DNA of 39,972 bases from Acidocella aminolytica 101 = DSM 11237 (GTDB lineage Bacteria > Pseudomonadota > Alphaproteobacteria > Acetobacterales > Acetobacteraceae), in the NCBI RefSeq assembly GCF_900129125.1, contig NZ_FQVJ01000034.1:1-39972 (forward strand), read 5' to 3'. The position numbers were made by a program, and so were the translations under genes. This document shows, one piece after another, positions 15,872-25,110 of this stretch. The notes beneath the pieces were generated by a model that saw only the letters and a list, made by a program, of their open reading frames with translations, was not told where the DNA came from and did not search any database. How positions within the stretch are numbered: the first letter of the stretch is position 1; each line of letters opens with the position of its first letter.

Positions 15872-16977
15872 AGACACGGGCGGCTGTGGCACGTGCACCA
15901 GGCAAGGTGCTTTCTCTGGAAACAGTGGATATTGAGGGACCGAAATTCGGTGAGGTGCTGGTGGAAGTAAAAGCCACCGGCATCTGCCATACGGATGAGT
16001 ACACGCTCTCCGGCGCGGACCCGGAAGGTATTTTCCCCGCCATTCTCGGCCATGAGGGGGCGGGCGTGGTGGTGGATGTCGGCCCTGGCGTGACATCCTT
16101 GAAAAAAGGCGACCACGTAATTCCGCTCTACACGCCGGAATGCCGCCAGTGCAAAACCTGCCTCTCGCAAAAGAGCAATCTCTGCACCTCCATCCGCGCC
16201 ACGCAAGGCAAGGGCGTGATGCCGGACGGCACCTCCCGCTTCTCCTGCGATGGCGCGCCGGTAATGCATTATATGGGCTGCTCCACTTTCGCGAACTTCA
16301 CGGTGCTGCCGGAGATTGCCCTGGCCAAGGTGCGCGAGGACGCGCCGTTCGAGAAAATCTGCTATATTGGCTGCGGTGTCACCACCGGTATCGGCGCCGT
16401 ATTCAACACCGCGAAGGTGCGGCCGGGTGACAATGTGGTGGTGTTCGGCCTCGGTGGCATCGGCCTCAACGTGATCCAGGGCGCGCGCATCGCGGGGGCG
16501 GACAAGATTGTCGGCGTGGATCTGAATAATGGCCGCAAAACCATGGCCGAGAAATTCGGCATGACGCATTTTGTGAATCCTAGTGAGATCGGCGAGGATC
16601 TGGTCCCCTATCTCGTCAACCTCACCGAAGGCGGGGCGGATTATTCCTTCGAGTGCATCGGCAATGTGAATGTCATGCGTCAAGCGCTGGAATGCTGCCA
16701 TCGCGGCTGGGGCACGTCGATCATCATCGGCGTGGCCGGTACGGGGCAGGAAATTTCCACCCGCCCGTTCCAGTTGGTGACAGGCCGGACCTGGAAGGGC
16801 ACTGCCTTCGGCGGCGCGCGCGGACGGACGGACGTGCCGAAGATCGTGGATTGGTACATGGAGGGCAAGATCGATATCGACAGCCTGATCACCCATGTGA
16901 TGCCCTTCGAGCAGATCAATGAAGGCTTCGAGTTGATGCGCAAGGGCGAGAGCATCCGCTCAGTCGTAGTGTACTGA
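15868..16977 (+). CDS. frmA: S-(hydroxymethyl)glutathione dehydrogenase (class III alcohol dehydrogenase)
   Basis: The 369-residue zinc enzyme oxidises the glutathione adduct of formaldehyde, and also reduces S-nitrosoglutathione, with NAD. Catalytic zinc ligands are C40 (ATGICHTDEY) and H62 (GHEGAG), with the third Cys in YIGCGVTTG. The structural zinc cysteines are C92, C95, C98 and C106. The nucleotide motif FGLGGIGLN follows. The ribosome site AAAGGAG is strong. It is coupled to serB by a four-base overlap. That pairing could link serine and one-carbon metabolism, but it may simply be chance clustering. Confidence 0.96.
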   Translation: MKTRAAVARAPGKVLSLETVDIEGPKFGEVLVEVKATGICHTDEYTLSGADPEGIFPAILGHEGAGVVVDVGPGVTSLKKGDHVIPLYTPECRQCKTCLSQKSNLCTSIRATQGKGVMPDGTSRFSCDGAPVMHYMGCSTFANFTVLPEIALAKVREDAPFEKICYIGCGVTTGIGAVFNTAKVRPGDNVVVFGLGGIGLNVIQGARIAGADKIVGVDLNNGRKTMAEKFGMTHFVNPSEIGEDLVPYLVNLTEGGADYSFECIGNVNVMRQALECCHRGWGTSIIIGVAGTGQEISTRPFQLVTGRTWKGTAFGGARGRTDVPKIVDWYMEGKIDIDSLITHVMPFEQINEGFELMRKGESIRSVVVY

Positions 16978-16985
16978 GTTTCCGC

Positions 16986-17009
16986 AAAGGACCGCCGCGT
17001 GCGGCCTTT
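16986..17009 (+). terminator. Terminator of serB-frmA
   Basis: AAAGG plus CCGC (16986-16995, with one bulged A) pairs with GCGG plus CCTTT (17001-17009), and TT follows. It begins eight bases past the frmA stop. The stem is GC-rich and ends in a T-run on the plus strand. Confidence 0.7.
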
Positions 17010-17022
17010 TTCTCATAAAAAA

Positions 17023-17042
17023 AGGCCCCGTAAACGGGGCCT
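17023..17042 (-). terminator. Terminator of the DUF1127 gene
   Basis: AGGCCCCG (17023-17030), loop TAAA, CGGGGCCT (17035-17042). On the minus strand the stem is followed by seven T. It stands back to back with the frmA terminator, insulating the two convergent genes. Confidence 0.85.
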
Positions 17043-17064
17043 ATTTTACACCGATTTTGCGGCG

Positions 17065-17295
17065 TTACTTAACAGTCCGCACAATCATCGGGATGTCAGC
17101 GCGAGCCAAGCCAATATCATTCAAATCGCGATCGGTCATTGCATACAGTTCGGCGGCCACGGCACGGCGGGCCTGCCAAGATTTGAACCAACGGCGCAGG
17201 CCACCAGACTGAGCCTCATCCGCCTGAATTTCACGCGGCATCACCAGCGACCCGAGCTTGCCCAGGACATTGTGATTATGGATAGTCGTCGACAT
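17065..17295 (-). CDS. DUF1127 domain protein
   Basis: The small 76-residue protein carries the DUF1127 signature in its C-terminal half: RRWFKSWQARRAVAAELYAMTDRDLNDIGLARADIP, in which the arginine-rich helix and the final LxDIGL..xDI element are typical. The N-terminal 30 residues are variable. Such proteins are frequent in alphaproteobacteria. Some act in RNA binding or in phosphate and carbon regulation; the role here is unknown. AGGTGA lies before the ATG. The upstream gap (17296-17470) contains TATATA and TTATAA stretches but no clear -35/-10 pair. Confidence 0.88.
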   Translation of the reverse strand: MSTTIHNHNVLGKLGSLVMPREIQADEAQSGGLRRWFKSWQARRAVAAELYAMTDRDLNDIGLARADIPMIVRTVK

Positions 17296-17470
17296 GATTC
17301 ACCTACGGTTTTCGGGGGAGCGGCCGTTTCGATATGACCCAGCTGCACTCCATTTATAAGGGCCAGAACTCGCCCTTCCCGGGACAGTATATAGCGCGGA
17401 TTGACGGGTTTTTGTGCAGGTGCGAACGCCGAGTCAGACCTGCGATTGACGCATAACGTAAGGACCCCCC

Positions 17471-19240
17471 ATGTCATCAGAACATAGCAAGCGCCTTGCC
17501 GCCTTACGCGCTCAATTTCAAGCGCATGGGTTAAATGGATATATTATTCCGCGCTCAGACGAATATTTGGGTGAATATGTCCCGGCCTGCGCGGAACGCC
17601 TGGCCTGGGTCAGCGGGTTCACCGGCTCGGCTGGGTTTGCCATCGCGCTGGCGGAACGTGCCTCCATATTTTCGGATGGCCGCTATACCTTACAGTTGGA
17701 GCAGCAAACCGACGCCACGCTGTGGGAACGACACCATATCATTGAAGACAAGCCCGAGGACTGGCTGCGCGATACGGCACCGGGGCGCAAGATCGGCTTT
17801 GACCCCTGGACGATCAGCGCCGATGTGCTGGCCCGCTTCACGGGCGTGGACATGGTGCCGGTCGCCCCCAATCTGATTGACGCCATCTGGGCAGACCGCC
17901 CTGCCCCGCCCTTGGACCCGGCTTTGCCATACCCAGAAACCCATTCGGGCGAACCCGCCGCCGCCAAGCGCCGCCGCCTTGGCGCAGCCCTGGCCAAGGA
18001 CGGACAGGACGCGGCGATTTTGAGCGATGGCGCCTCCCTCGCCTGGCTGTTCAATATTCGCGGCACGGATCTGGAGTTTTGCCCCTTCGCGCTCGGCTAT
18101 GCGCTGCTGCGCCAGGACGGCTCGGCCATGCTCTTCATGGCGCCCGAGAAAATAAACGAGGCCTTGCGCGCGCATCTAGGGGATGAGGTACGCATCACTG
18201 GACACGAGGCACTGCCCGGCGCCATTGCGGCACTGACGGGCCAGACCGTGCGCTACGACCCCGCCACCATGCCGGTCTGGTTCAAAACCGCGCTGGAGCA
18301 GGCCGGGGCCGTTATCGCCAACGGGGCAGATCCTGTCGCACTGCCTCGCGCCTGCAAAAACACCACCGAGCAAAACGGTGCGCGCACCGCGCATCTGCGT
18401 GACGGCGTGGCGATGGTTGAGTTTCTGGCCTGGGCGGCTGAGGCCATGCCCCAGGGCGGCGAAACTGAAATCTCCGCGGCGGAGCATCTGCTCGCCTGCC
18501 GCGCTCGGCAGGATTTGTTCAGGGGCGAGAGCTTCCCCGCAATTTCCGGCGCCGGGGAGAATGGCGCGATCATCCATTACCGCGTCACCCCAGAGAGCAA
18601 CCGCCCCATCCTGCCCAATGAGGTCTATCTCATCGATAGCGGCGGGCAGTATCTGGACGGCACCACTGACATCACCCGCACCCTCTGGACCGGCCCCGGT
18701 CCTGCCCCCGCACAGATTAAAGAGCATGTTACCCGTGTGCTGGCCGGCACTATCGCGCTAGCCCGCGCCATCTTCCCCGAAGGTGTGGCGGGCGCGCATC
18801 TCGATGTGCTTGCGCGGCAGGAATTATGGCGTGCGGGGTTAGATTACGACCACGGCACCGGCCATGGCGTCGGGGCTTATTTGTCCGTACATGAGGGACC
18901 AGTTGGCATTTCCCGAGCCGCCCGGCCGGTGCCGCTGGCAGAGGGCATGATCCTCTCGGACGAACCGGGCTATTACCTACCCGGCGCCTATGGCATCCGC
19001 ATGGAAAACCTGCTGCTGGTGAAACAGGCCGCGTATGCAGGCGCCAAAAAACCCTTCCTTCGGTTTGAGACGCTGACCCTGGTGCCGTTTGACCGCGCGC
19101 TGATCGACCCGACCTTACTGCCGGGCACGTCGCTGGACTGGCTGAACAGCTATCACGCCCGGCTGCGGACGGCCTTGTCGCCACAGCTCTCCGATAAAGC
19201 CCGCCTCTGGCTGCTGGATGCCACCGCCCCGATATTATGA
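17471..19240 (+). CDS. pepP: Aminopeptidase P family protein (Xaa-Pro aminopeptidase, long form)
   Basis: The 589-residue protein is the long, three-domain M24B type: two creatinase-like N-terminal domains (from RLAALRAQFQAHGLNGYIIPRSDEYLGEY) and a C-terminal pita-bread catalytic domain. Metal ligands are visible as the two Asp in YLIDSGGQYLDGTTDITRT, the His in GTGHGVGAYLSVHEGP, and the Glu in ILSDEPGYY and in GIRMENLLLV. It removes N-terminal residues preceding proline. AAGGA lies six bases before the ATG. It seems to be transcribed alone; the next gene starts 70 bases on. Confidence 0.95.
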   Translation: MSSEHSKRLAALRAQFQAHGLNGYIIPRSDEYLGEYVPACAERLAWVSGFTGSAGFAIALAERASIFSDGRYTLQLEQQTDATLWERHHIIEDKPEDWLRDTAPGRKIGFDPWTISADVLARFTGVDMVPVAPNLIDAIWADRPAPPLDPALPYPETHSGEPAAAKRRRLGAALAKDGQDAAILSDGASLAWLFNIRGTDLEFCPFALGYALLRQDGSAMLFMAPEKINEALRAHLGDEVRITGHEALPGAIAALTGQTVRYDPATMPVWFKTALEQAGAVIANGADPVALPRACKNTTEQNGARTAHLRDGVAMVEFLAWAAEAMPQGGETEISAAEHLLACRARQDLFRGESFPAISGAGENGAIIHYRVTPESNRPILPNEVYLIDSGGQYLDGTTDITRTLWTGPGPAPAQIKEHVTRVLAGTIALARAIFPEGVAGAHLDVLARQELWRAGLDYDHGTGHGVGAYLSVHEGPVGISRAARPVPLAEGMILSDEPGYYLPGAYGIRMENLLLVKQAAYAGAKKPFLRFETLTLVPFDRALIDPTLLPGTSLDWLNSYHARLRTALSPQLSDKARLWLLDATAPIL

Positions 19241-19310
19241 TTGACCAGATATTCATCGATCGGGCAAAATTTCCATACAGTGTCGCTGAACTTTGAAGAA
19301 AGGGCATGCC

Positions 19311-19844
19311 ATGCGCCTGTTCGTCGCACTCGATCTTCCTTGGGAGGTCAAGGAAGAACTCAGCGAACTCTCCTGCAATCTTCCCGGCGCGCGCTGGGTG
19401 CCGGAGGAGAATTTCCACCTCACCCTGCGCTTTATCGGCGAGGCCAACAGGCTGCAGGCGGAGGAAATCGACCACGCGTTGAATGCCCTGCGCGGGCGCG
19501 GCTTTTTCTTCAGCCTCTCCGGGTTGGGCTGGTTCGAGAAAAACGGGCGGATCAACACGCTTTATGCTGGGGTTGAGCGGAATGAGGCCCTGGCGCGGCT
19601 CCAGGCCAAGGTGGAAACCGCCTTGCACCGCGTGGGGCTGGCGCCTGAGCGGCGGCGCTTTATCCCGCATGTCACGCTGGCGCGGATGGAGATGCCAGTC
19701 TCCCCGACCCTCACCAACTTTGTGCAGGCGAATAATCTCTACCGCTCCGCGCCCATCCGCGCGGACAATGTCACGCTGTTCAGCTCATTATTGGGGAAGG
19801 ACCAGCCAACTTACACGCCGGAGGCTGAATACGCCCTCGCCTGA
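19311..19844 (+). CDS. thpR: RNA 2',3'-cyclic phosphodiesterase (ThpR, 2H phosphoesterase)
   Basis: From the ATG at 19311 the protein has 177 residues and starts MRLFVALDLP, the classic ThpR N-terminus. Both catalytic HxT motifs are complete: H36-L-T in NFHLTLRF and H120-V-T in IPHVTLAR. It hydrolyses 2',3'-cyclic phosphates; the older name is 2'-5' RNA ligase. AAGGG lies before the ATG. An in-frame TTG at 19293 would add six residues. Confidence 0.93.
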   Translation: MRLFVALDLPWEVKEELSELSCNLPGARWVPEENFHLTLRFIGEANRLQAEEIDHALNALRGRGFFFSLSGLGWFEKNGRINTLYAGVERNEALARLQAKVETALHRVGLAPERRRFIPHVTLARMEMPVSPTLTNFVQANNLYRSAPIRADNVTLFSSLLGKDQPTYTPEAEYALA

Positions 19845-19901
19845 GCAAAGCAACCTCTGAATCGGCTCGACTTGCTGTTTCCAAGATCGTATCGTCTTGG
19901 C

Positions 19902-21407
19902 ATGGATGCGGTTGCCCCCTGTCAGGCGGAAATCAGCGTGGAACCGGCGCTGAGTATGCTGCGCTTCAGCCTGTCTGAAGCCGATCTCTCAGGTTTGGAT
20001 GCAAACGCCGCCCTAGCCTTACCACGCCCCCGCGCGTTGCGCATTCAGGATAGGTTTTTCGACACGGCGGACTTCGCCTTGGCCCGGCATGGCATCACGC
20101 TGCGAGTCCGCAAAGCCGGGCGGACCAAGAACATGACGCTCTGCAATGGCACGGAGCAGCTAAACGCCACCCTGACCGGCCCGCAACCGGACCTCACCAC
20201 CCTGCCGCCTGACTGGCAAGCCACCCTGGCTCCGCTGCTGGACAGTGCCGCCCTGGAAGAAAAAGCCGGCGCCAGCTTCAAACAAGCCAAACGCCGACTG
20301 GATGGCGCGGAGCTGTCTTTCGAGACCGGCCACCTGCTCACCGGAGCGCAAAAAATCCCGTTCAGCGAACTGGAACTCGCCGCCCCCGCCGCCATTTTGC
20401 CGGACACCGCCCTGAGGCTGGCAACACACTGCACTTTGCTGGCGCAGACTGAAACACTCGGCCAGCGCGCGCTGCGTCTGGCGGGCGCACCCGCCCCCGC
20501 CGTGCAGAAGGCAGCCCCCGGGCTGAATGGTACGCCCTGCCTGGATGAAGCGGTGGACCATATTATTCGCGCCTGCCTCACGCAGTTTCGCGCGAACATC
20601 CCGGTTTTTTTTGAAGGCAATGAGATCGGCGCCGTACATCAGATGCGCGTTTCCATGCGCCGCCTGCGCTCCGCCTTGGGGCTGTTCAACCGCGCCCTGC
20701 CCACGCCGGACTTCATCTCCCTGCGCGATGAAGCCAAGCGCATCGCCAACGCTATGGGGGATGCCCGGAACTGGGACGTGTTCATCACCATGCTGCAAAA
20801 CGGCCCCGCCGCCGCGTTTCCCGATGAAGTGGGCTTCGCGGCGCTGGAAGCCCAATGCGCCTCGCACCGTCAGGCGGGATACCAGCAGGTTCATGCCTTA
20901 TTGGAAGACCCCGCGACCACGCGCTTTCTGCTAACGGCGGAGGCCTTTGTCGCGCGGCGCGGCTGGCGCGGTGGCCTGCCCACGGAACTGCTGCCCCGCT
21001 TGGCCGAGCCCGCCAAAAGTTTCGGCGCTGAATGTCTAGAGCGGCTGCAACGCAAAGTCCGCAAACACGGCAAACATCTGGCGCGCCTGCCCGCGCATGA
21101 CCGACATCTGGTCCGCATCGAGCTTAAAAAACTCCGCTATACGGCCGAGTTTTTTGGTAGCTTATTCGAACCGCGCGGGCGGGTGCGCGGCTTTAACCGC
21201 GCCGCCGCCGCCTTGCAGGAGGAGTTGGGCAAGCTCAACGACATGGCTACCGCGGAAAGGCTGGCGGCGAAACTCCATGGCGGCTCGGTTGAAGCGCAAC
21301 GCGCGCTTGGCATCGTGCTGGGCTGGACGGCCCATGCCGCCTTAGGTGAACCCCACGCCTTGACCGCCACCTGGAAAGCGTTTCAGGACGCCAAGCTGTT
21401 CAACTGA
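19902..21407 (+). CDS. CYTH and CHAD domain protein
   Basis: The protein of about 501 residues has a CYTH-like N-terminal part, with RFFDTADFALARHGITLRVRK at about 51-71. A CHAD domain runs from about 213 to the end. The conserved histidine H246 is in AVHQMRVSMRRLRSALGLF, and a second histidine/basic block is HLVRIELKKLRYTAEFF. CYTH domains act on triphosphates and CHAD domains bind polyphosphate. The usual ExExK opening of CYTH is degenerate here (AEISVE), so catalysis is doubtful. The ATG at 19902 lacks a good ribosome site, and an in-frame TTG at 19872 is possible. It is convergent with the sensor kinase gene, six bases away. Confidence 0.88.
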   Translation: MDAVAPCQAEISVEPALSMLRFSLSEADLSGLDANAALALPRPRALRIQDRFFDTADFALARHGITLRVRKAGRTKNMTLCNGTEQLNATLTGPQPDLTTLPPDWQATLAPLLDSAALEEKAGASFKQAKRRLDGAELSFETGHLLTGAQKIPFSELELAAPAAILPDTALRLATHCTLLAQTETLGQRALRLAGAPAPAVQKAAPGLNGTPCLDEAVDHIIRACLTQFRANIPVFFEGNEIGAVHQMRVSMRRLRSALGLFNRALPTPDFISLRDEAKRIANAMGDARNWDVFITMLQNGPAAAFPDEVGFAALEAQCASHRQAGYQQVHALLEDPATTRFLLTAEAFVARRGWRGGLPTELLPRLAEPAKSFGAECLERLQRKVRKHGKHLARLPAHDRHLVRIELKKLRYTAEFFGSLFEPRGRVRGFNRAAAALQEELGKLNDMATAERLAAKLHGGSVEAQRALGIVLGWTAHAALGEPHALTATWKAFQDAKLFN

Positions 21408-21413
21408 GCGGCC

Positions 21414-22859
21414 TTATACCGGCAGCGTCACCGTAACCCGCAGCCCCTTCCCCAGATTGGACAACGTAATATCTCCGCCATGAGCCCGGACGATGTTGCG
21501 GGCGATTGACAGCCCCAGCCCTGAGCCGCCAGTCTCGCGGTTACGGCTGGTTTCCAGCCGCCGGAACGGCTCAAACACGCGCTCCATCTCATCCTCGGGA
21601 ATCCCCGGCCCGTCATCCTCAATATCAATCCGTGCCATACCCTTCAGCGGCAGATGCAAGGTCACCCGCGCGGCATCGCCATATTTCATCGCATTGGTGA
21701 TGAGGTTGCTGAGCGCGCGCTTCAGCGCCAACGGGCGGGCATTCACGGGCATGTGCTGCGGCCCCTTATAATCCACCGCATCGGCGCGGTCTGGGTCGAT
21801 ATCCGCCATCTCATCCACGATGGTGCGCAGCAGGCTGGCCAGATCCAGCCGGGTCAATGGCTCGGTTGTGGTGATGTCCTTGCCGAAGGCCAGAGTGGCG
21901 GCCACCATGGCTTCCATCTCGTCCAGATCCGCCAGCATTTTCGCCCGCTGCTCGTCATCCTCCATATATTCAGCGCGCAGCTTCAGCCGCGTGATCGGCG
22001 TGCGCAGATCATGCCCGATGGCGGTGAGCAGAAATGTCCGGTCCTCAACAAACCGGCGGATGCGCGCCGCCATGGTATTAAAGGCCCGTGCGGCGGTCAC
22101 AATCTCGCTCGGCCCGGTCTCCGGCAACGGCTTGGCATTCGCCACGTCGCGCCCAAACGCCTCGGCCGCCGCCGCCAGCGTTTTCACTGGCACCAACAAC
22201 TGCCGCACGGCCAGAGCAATCATGATTCCGCCCAGCAGCATCATCACAACAAATGCGGTGGCAAAGCCTGGCGAACGCCAAGGGGCGGGCGGGTGAAGCT
22301 CAGTCGTGACCGTCAGCCACATCAAAGGCGGTAACAAGCTTTGAGAGGGAAGCGCGAACAGGCTGTCCGGCGAGGGGCCGTTCGGCGGGTGTGCCTCTTC
22401 AGCCGGAGGCGGCGGCAGCGGCAGAAACAGCCCGTCTGGCAGCCCAAAACTTACAATCAAACGCAAAGGACGCAGAGAGACACGCAGCATGATGCCGCGC
22501 GGGTGCACGTTACGCGGAATGCCATAGGTAAAAATCCCCGCTCGTACCGCCTCGGCAATGGGCAGCGGCATGGGCAAGGTGTCGCTGATGGGCGGGGAAA
22601 GCGTCAGGCTTACCGTATCACCCTTGGGCACCGGCTCCCGCGCTGCGACCAGCGCCCTGTCCGCTGGCGGCGCCAGGGCGATATGACGGTAGATAATGGC
22701 CGCGCGGGTCGCGAATTCCTGTTCCGCCACCAGCCTTTGCAGCTTCATCTGATTGAAGGTGTGCACCAGCAACCCAAGCAACTGAATAAACGCGAACCCC
22801 ACCAGCAGGAACAGAATGGCCCGGCTGGCAAGGCTGCGGGGCAGAAAGCGGAGCTTCAA
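21414..22859 (-). CDS. Sensor histidine kinase (EnvZ-like)
   Basis: The 481-residue membrane kinase has a first membrane helix (about 12-33) and a periplasmic domain of about 165 residues. A proline-rich stretch (about 146-190) and a second membrane helix (about 199-218) follow, then HAMP, a phosphoacceptor H283 in IGHDLRTPITRLKLR, an N-box NLITNAMKYG, and the G boxes DDGPGIP and GGSGLGLSIA. It should phosphorylate the response regulator gene it overlaps by four bases. The signal is unknown; the class typically senses envelope or osmotic conditions. Confidence 0.95.
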   Translation of the reverse strand: MKLRFLPRSLASRAILFLLVGFAFIQLLGLLVHTFNQMKLQRLVAEQEFATRAAIIYRHIALAPPADRALVAAREPVPKGDTVSLTLSPPISDTLPMPLPIAEAVRAGIFTYGIPRNVHPRGIMLRVSLRPLRLIVSFGLPDGLFLPLPPPPAEEAHPPNGPSPDSLFALPSQSLLPPLMWLTVTTELHPPAPWRSPGFATAFVVMMLLGGIMIALAVRQLLVPVKTLAAAAEAFGRDVANAKPLPETGPSEIVTAARAFNTMAARIRRFVEDRTFLLTAIGHDLRTPITRLKLRAEYMEDDEQRAKMLADLDEMEAMVAATLAFGKDITTTEPLTRLDLASLLRTIVDEMADIDPDRADAVDYKGPQHMPVNARPLALKRALSNLITNAMKYGDAARVTLHLPLKGMARIDIEDDGPGIPEDEMERVFEPFRRLETSRNRETGGSGLGLSIARNIVRAHGGDITLSNLGKGLRVTVTLPV

Positions 22860-23575
22860 GACCGCTCGACAGGGGTGGAGAGCACATACCCGCCACCACG
22901 CACGGTTTTGATAAGCTGGGCGTTGCGACCATCATCTTCCAGCTTGCGGCGCAAACGCGACACCGCCACATCTATCGCCCGGTCAAACGGCCCCGCCTGG
23001 CGGCCGCGCAGCAGATCCAGCAACATGTCGCGGGTCAGCACGCGATTGGGGCGGTCCAGCAGGGCTACCAGCAGGTCGTACTCACCGCCGGTGATGGCAA
23101 CCTCCACCCCGCTCGGGTCCAGCAGGCGGCGGCGGGCGGTTTCCAGCGTCCAGCCTGCGAACTGATACACCTTGGTGGCCTGCTCGGAGACGCGGTCCTC
23201 AGCCTCGCTGGTCCGGCGCAGCACGGCGCGGATGCGCGCCAGCAGCTCACGCGGGTTGAAGGGCTTGGTGACATAATCGTCCGCCCCCAGCTCCAGCCCG
23301 ATAATCCGGTCTGTCTCATCCGCCATGGCGGTAAGCATGATGATCGGCACATTCGTCTCGGCGCGGAACCAGCGCGCCAACTCCAGCCCACCCTCGCCGG
23401 GAAGCATGAGGTCCAGCACCACAAGCTGGTAATGGCCGTTCAGAAAAGCCCTGCGGGCCTCTTTCCCGTCACGGGCGGTGGTCACGCGCAAACGCTGGCG
23501 CTCCAGAAACTTGGCCAGCAGCTCACGGATTTCGCGGTCGTCATCCACGACCAAAATATGCGGCAGGGTTTCCAT
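22856..23575 (-). CDS. OmpR family response regulator
   Basis: From the ATG at 23575 the protein has 239 residues. The receiver domain is complete: acidic triad DDD at 11-13, phosphorylated D55 in LVVLDLMLPG, and K104 in VTKPF. The C-terminal winged helix includes RLLDPSGVEVAITGGEYDLL and RAIDVAVSRLRRKLEDD. An upstream in-frame extension to 23722 is unlike the family. It is the first gene of the pair with the kinase, with coupled translation. Confidence 0.95.
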   Translation of the reverse strand: METLPHILVVDDDREIRELLAKFLERQRLRVTTARDGKEARRAFLNGHYQLVVLDLMLPGEGGLELARWFRAETNVPIIMLTAMADETDRIIGLELGADDYVTKPFNPRELLARIRAVLRRTSEAEDRVSEQATKVYQFAGWTLETARRRLLDPSGVEVAITGGEYDLLVALLDRPNRVLTRDMLLDLLRGRQAGPFDRAIDVAVSRLRRKLEDDGRNAQLIKTVRGGGYVLSTPVERS

Positions 23576-23877
23576 GTCTGTTACAATAGCGCGCCGCTGG
23601 GGTTTTGGGCAGTAGAGGTTGCAATTGGTGACAATTCGGCCGGAGCCGTAACATACACCCCCAGGCGGAATAAACACTTGCCCCCCGCCCCGCATGGCTT
23701 TAAGGGGCAGATCACGCAGCAACGTACGTGCCTCTGCCGGATCTCCGGTTACGCAACGGCGTCAAGCGTTCTGGCAGCACGACTGGGGAAACCTGGAAGT
23801 CGGCTGGTTCGTTGGACCGTTTCGCAACCTTGCCCCGCCGCGTGAACAGGCGGGCAATTGAGAGAAGGATGAGGGCG
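23576..23877. other. 302-base intergenic region between divergent genes
   Basis: This divergent region separates the response regulator from the decarboxylase. It holds a 10-bp-spaced CAATT repeat at 23619-23636 (listed separately). Reading frames that cross it look random, and I see no RNA gene, no terminator and no convincing -35/-10 pair. Confidence 0.5.
23619..23636. promoter_or_regulatory. Candidate OmpR-type tandem operator
   Basis: TTGCAATT (23619-23626) is followed by TGACAATT (23629-23636). The shared CAATT cores are exactly 10 bases apart, the spacing expected for head-to-tail OmpR-family dimers. It lies 44 bases before the response regulator start. Autoregulation is inferred from position; chance is possible for so short a repeat. 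Confidence 0.3.
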
Positions 23878-24999
23878 ATGACTCCCAAGATCGCTTCCTT
23901 TCTGGCGTCGCAACCCGCAACGCCCTGCTTGGTTCTGGATCTGGACCGGGTGGCTGAGAATTTTGCCCGGCTCCGTGCGGCCCTACCCGCCGCGGCGATT
24001 TATTACGCCGTGAAAGCCAACCCCGCGCCGCAGATTTTGCGCCTGCTGGCCGAAGCGGGCTCCTGCTTCGATGCCGCCTCCTTGCCCGAAATTGAGGCCA
24101 GCCTTGAGGCCGGCGCCCAGCCCGAGGCGATCTCCTTCGGTAATACGGTTAAAAAACCCTCTGCCATCGCGCGCGCCCATGCGTTTGGCGTGCCGCTCTA
24201 CGCCTTCGATTCACGCGAGGAGCTGGAGAAAATTGCCGCCCACGCACCGGGTGCGAAAATCTATTGCCGCCTGGCGGTGAATAATGTTGGCGCGGAATGG
24301 CCGCTCTCCAAGAAATTCGGCACCACGCTGGAAAAAGCCAAGGAGCTGATGCTGGCCGCCCGGGGCCTTGGGCTGATGCCGCACGGGCTCTCATTCCATG
24401 TCGGCAGCCAGCAGACCGGCACGCTGGCCTATGAACTCGCCATCGCCGAGGTGGCGATGCTGTTCACGGATCTGAAAAACGCGGGCCTGCCCCTGCAAAT
24501 GCTCAATCTTGGCGGCGGCTTTCCCACGCGCTACCAAGAAGACGTGCCAGAGCATGACGAGTTCGGCACCGCCATCATGGACACAATGATCCGGCATTTC
24601 GGCAACGACCTGCCGGACATCCTGATCGAACCCGGCCGTTCCATGGTTGGCGATGCTGGCGTGGTGGCCGCGGAAGCCGTACTGGTCTGCCGCCGCATGC
24701 CGCAGGATGAACGCCGCTGGGTGTATCTGGACATTGGCCGCTTTGGCGGGCTGGCGGAGACCGAGGGCGAGGCCATCCGCTACCGGATCACCGCCGGAGA
24801 TGGCGCCACCGGCCCCGTGGTACTGGCCGGCCCCTCCTGCGACGGGGTGGATGTGATGTATGAGAAAACCCCCTACCGCCTGCCGCTGGGGTTGAAATCC
24901 GGAGACACGGTGCTGATCCACGATACCGGCGCGTACGTCACCAGCTATGCCAGCCAGAACTTCAACGGCTTCACGCCGCTGGCCGAACATTACATCTGA
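23878..24999 (+). CDS. Ornithine/lysine decarboxylase (PLP group IV, alanine racemase-like fold)
   Basis: The ATG at 23878 follows AGAAGG at nine bases and gives 373 residues. The cofactor lysine is K46 in IYYAVKANPAP. HVGSQ, LNLGGGFPTRY, EPGRSMVGDAG and the active-site C321 in GPSCDGVD follow in the family order. The CDGVD motif is typical of ornithine and lysine decarboxylases, not of diaminopimelate decarboxylase. It should make putrescine or cadaverine in the cytoplasm. Another ATG at 23869 is too close to the ribosome site. Confidence 0.93.
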   Translation: MTPKIASFLASQPATPCLVLDLDRVAENFARLRAALPAAAIYYAVKANPAPQILRLLAEAGSCFDAASLPEIEASLEAGAQPEAISFGNTVKKPSAIARAHAFGVPLYAFDSREELEKIAAHAPGAKIYCRLAVNNVGAEWPLSKKFGTTLEKAKELMLAARGLGLMPHGLSFHVGSQQTGTLAYELAIAEVAMLFTDLKNAGLPLQMLNLGGGFPTRYQEDVPEHDEFGTAIMDTMIRHFGNDLPDILIEPGRSMVGDAGVVAAEAVLVCRRMPQDERRWVYLDIGRFGGLAETEGEAIRYRITAGDGATGPVVLAGPSCDGVDVMYEKTPYRLPLGLKSGDTVLIHDTGAYVTSYASQNFNGFTPLAEHYI

Positions 25000-25067
25000 C
25001 CCGGCGGGGCGTTTTCCCCATCGCTGATCTTCCTTTATAAGGCGCAGGCCCCATATCCCGAGGCGCT

Positions 25068-25088
25068 GCCCGGCCATCCCGGCCGGGC
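25068..25088. repeat. GC-rich stem-loop before the dienelactone hydrolase gene
   Basis: GCCCGGCC (25068-25075) and GGCCGGGC (25081-25088) form an 8-bp stem with a 5-base loop, 22 bases before the start codon. No T-run follows, so it may be an RNA structure in the leader or a weak terminator of the decarboxylase gene. Confidence 0.4.
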
Positions 25089-25110
25089 TCCCACCAACAC
25101 GGAGACCAGG

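Noticed and set aside
15835-16896. 353-codon minus-strand frame opposite frmA
   Set aside because: Shadow of a highly conserved dehydrogenase gene; His/Ala-rich random composition.
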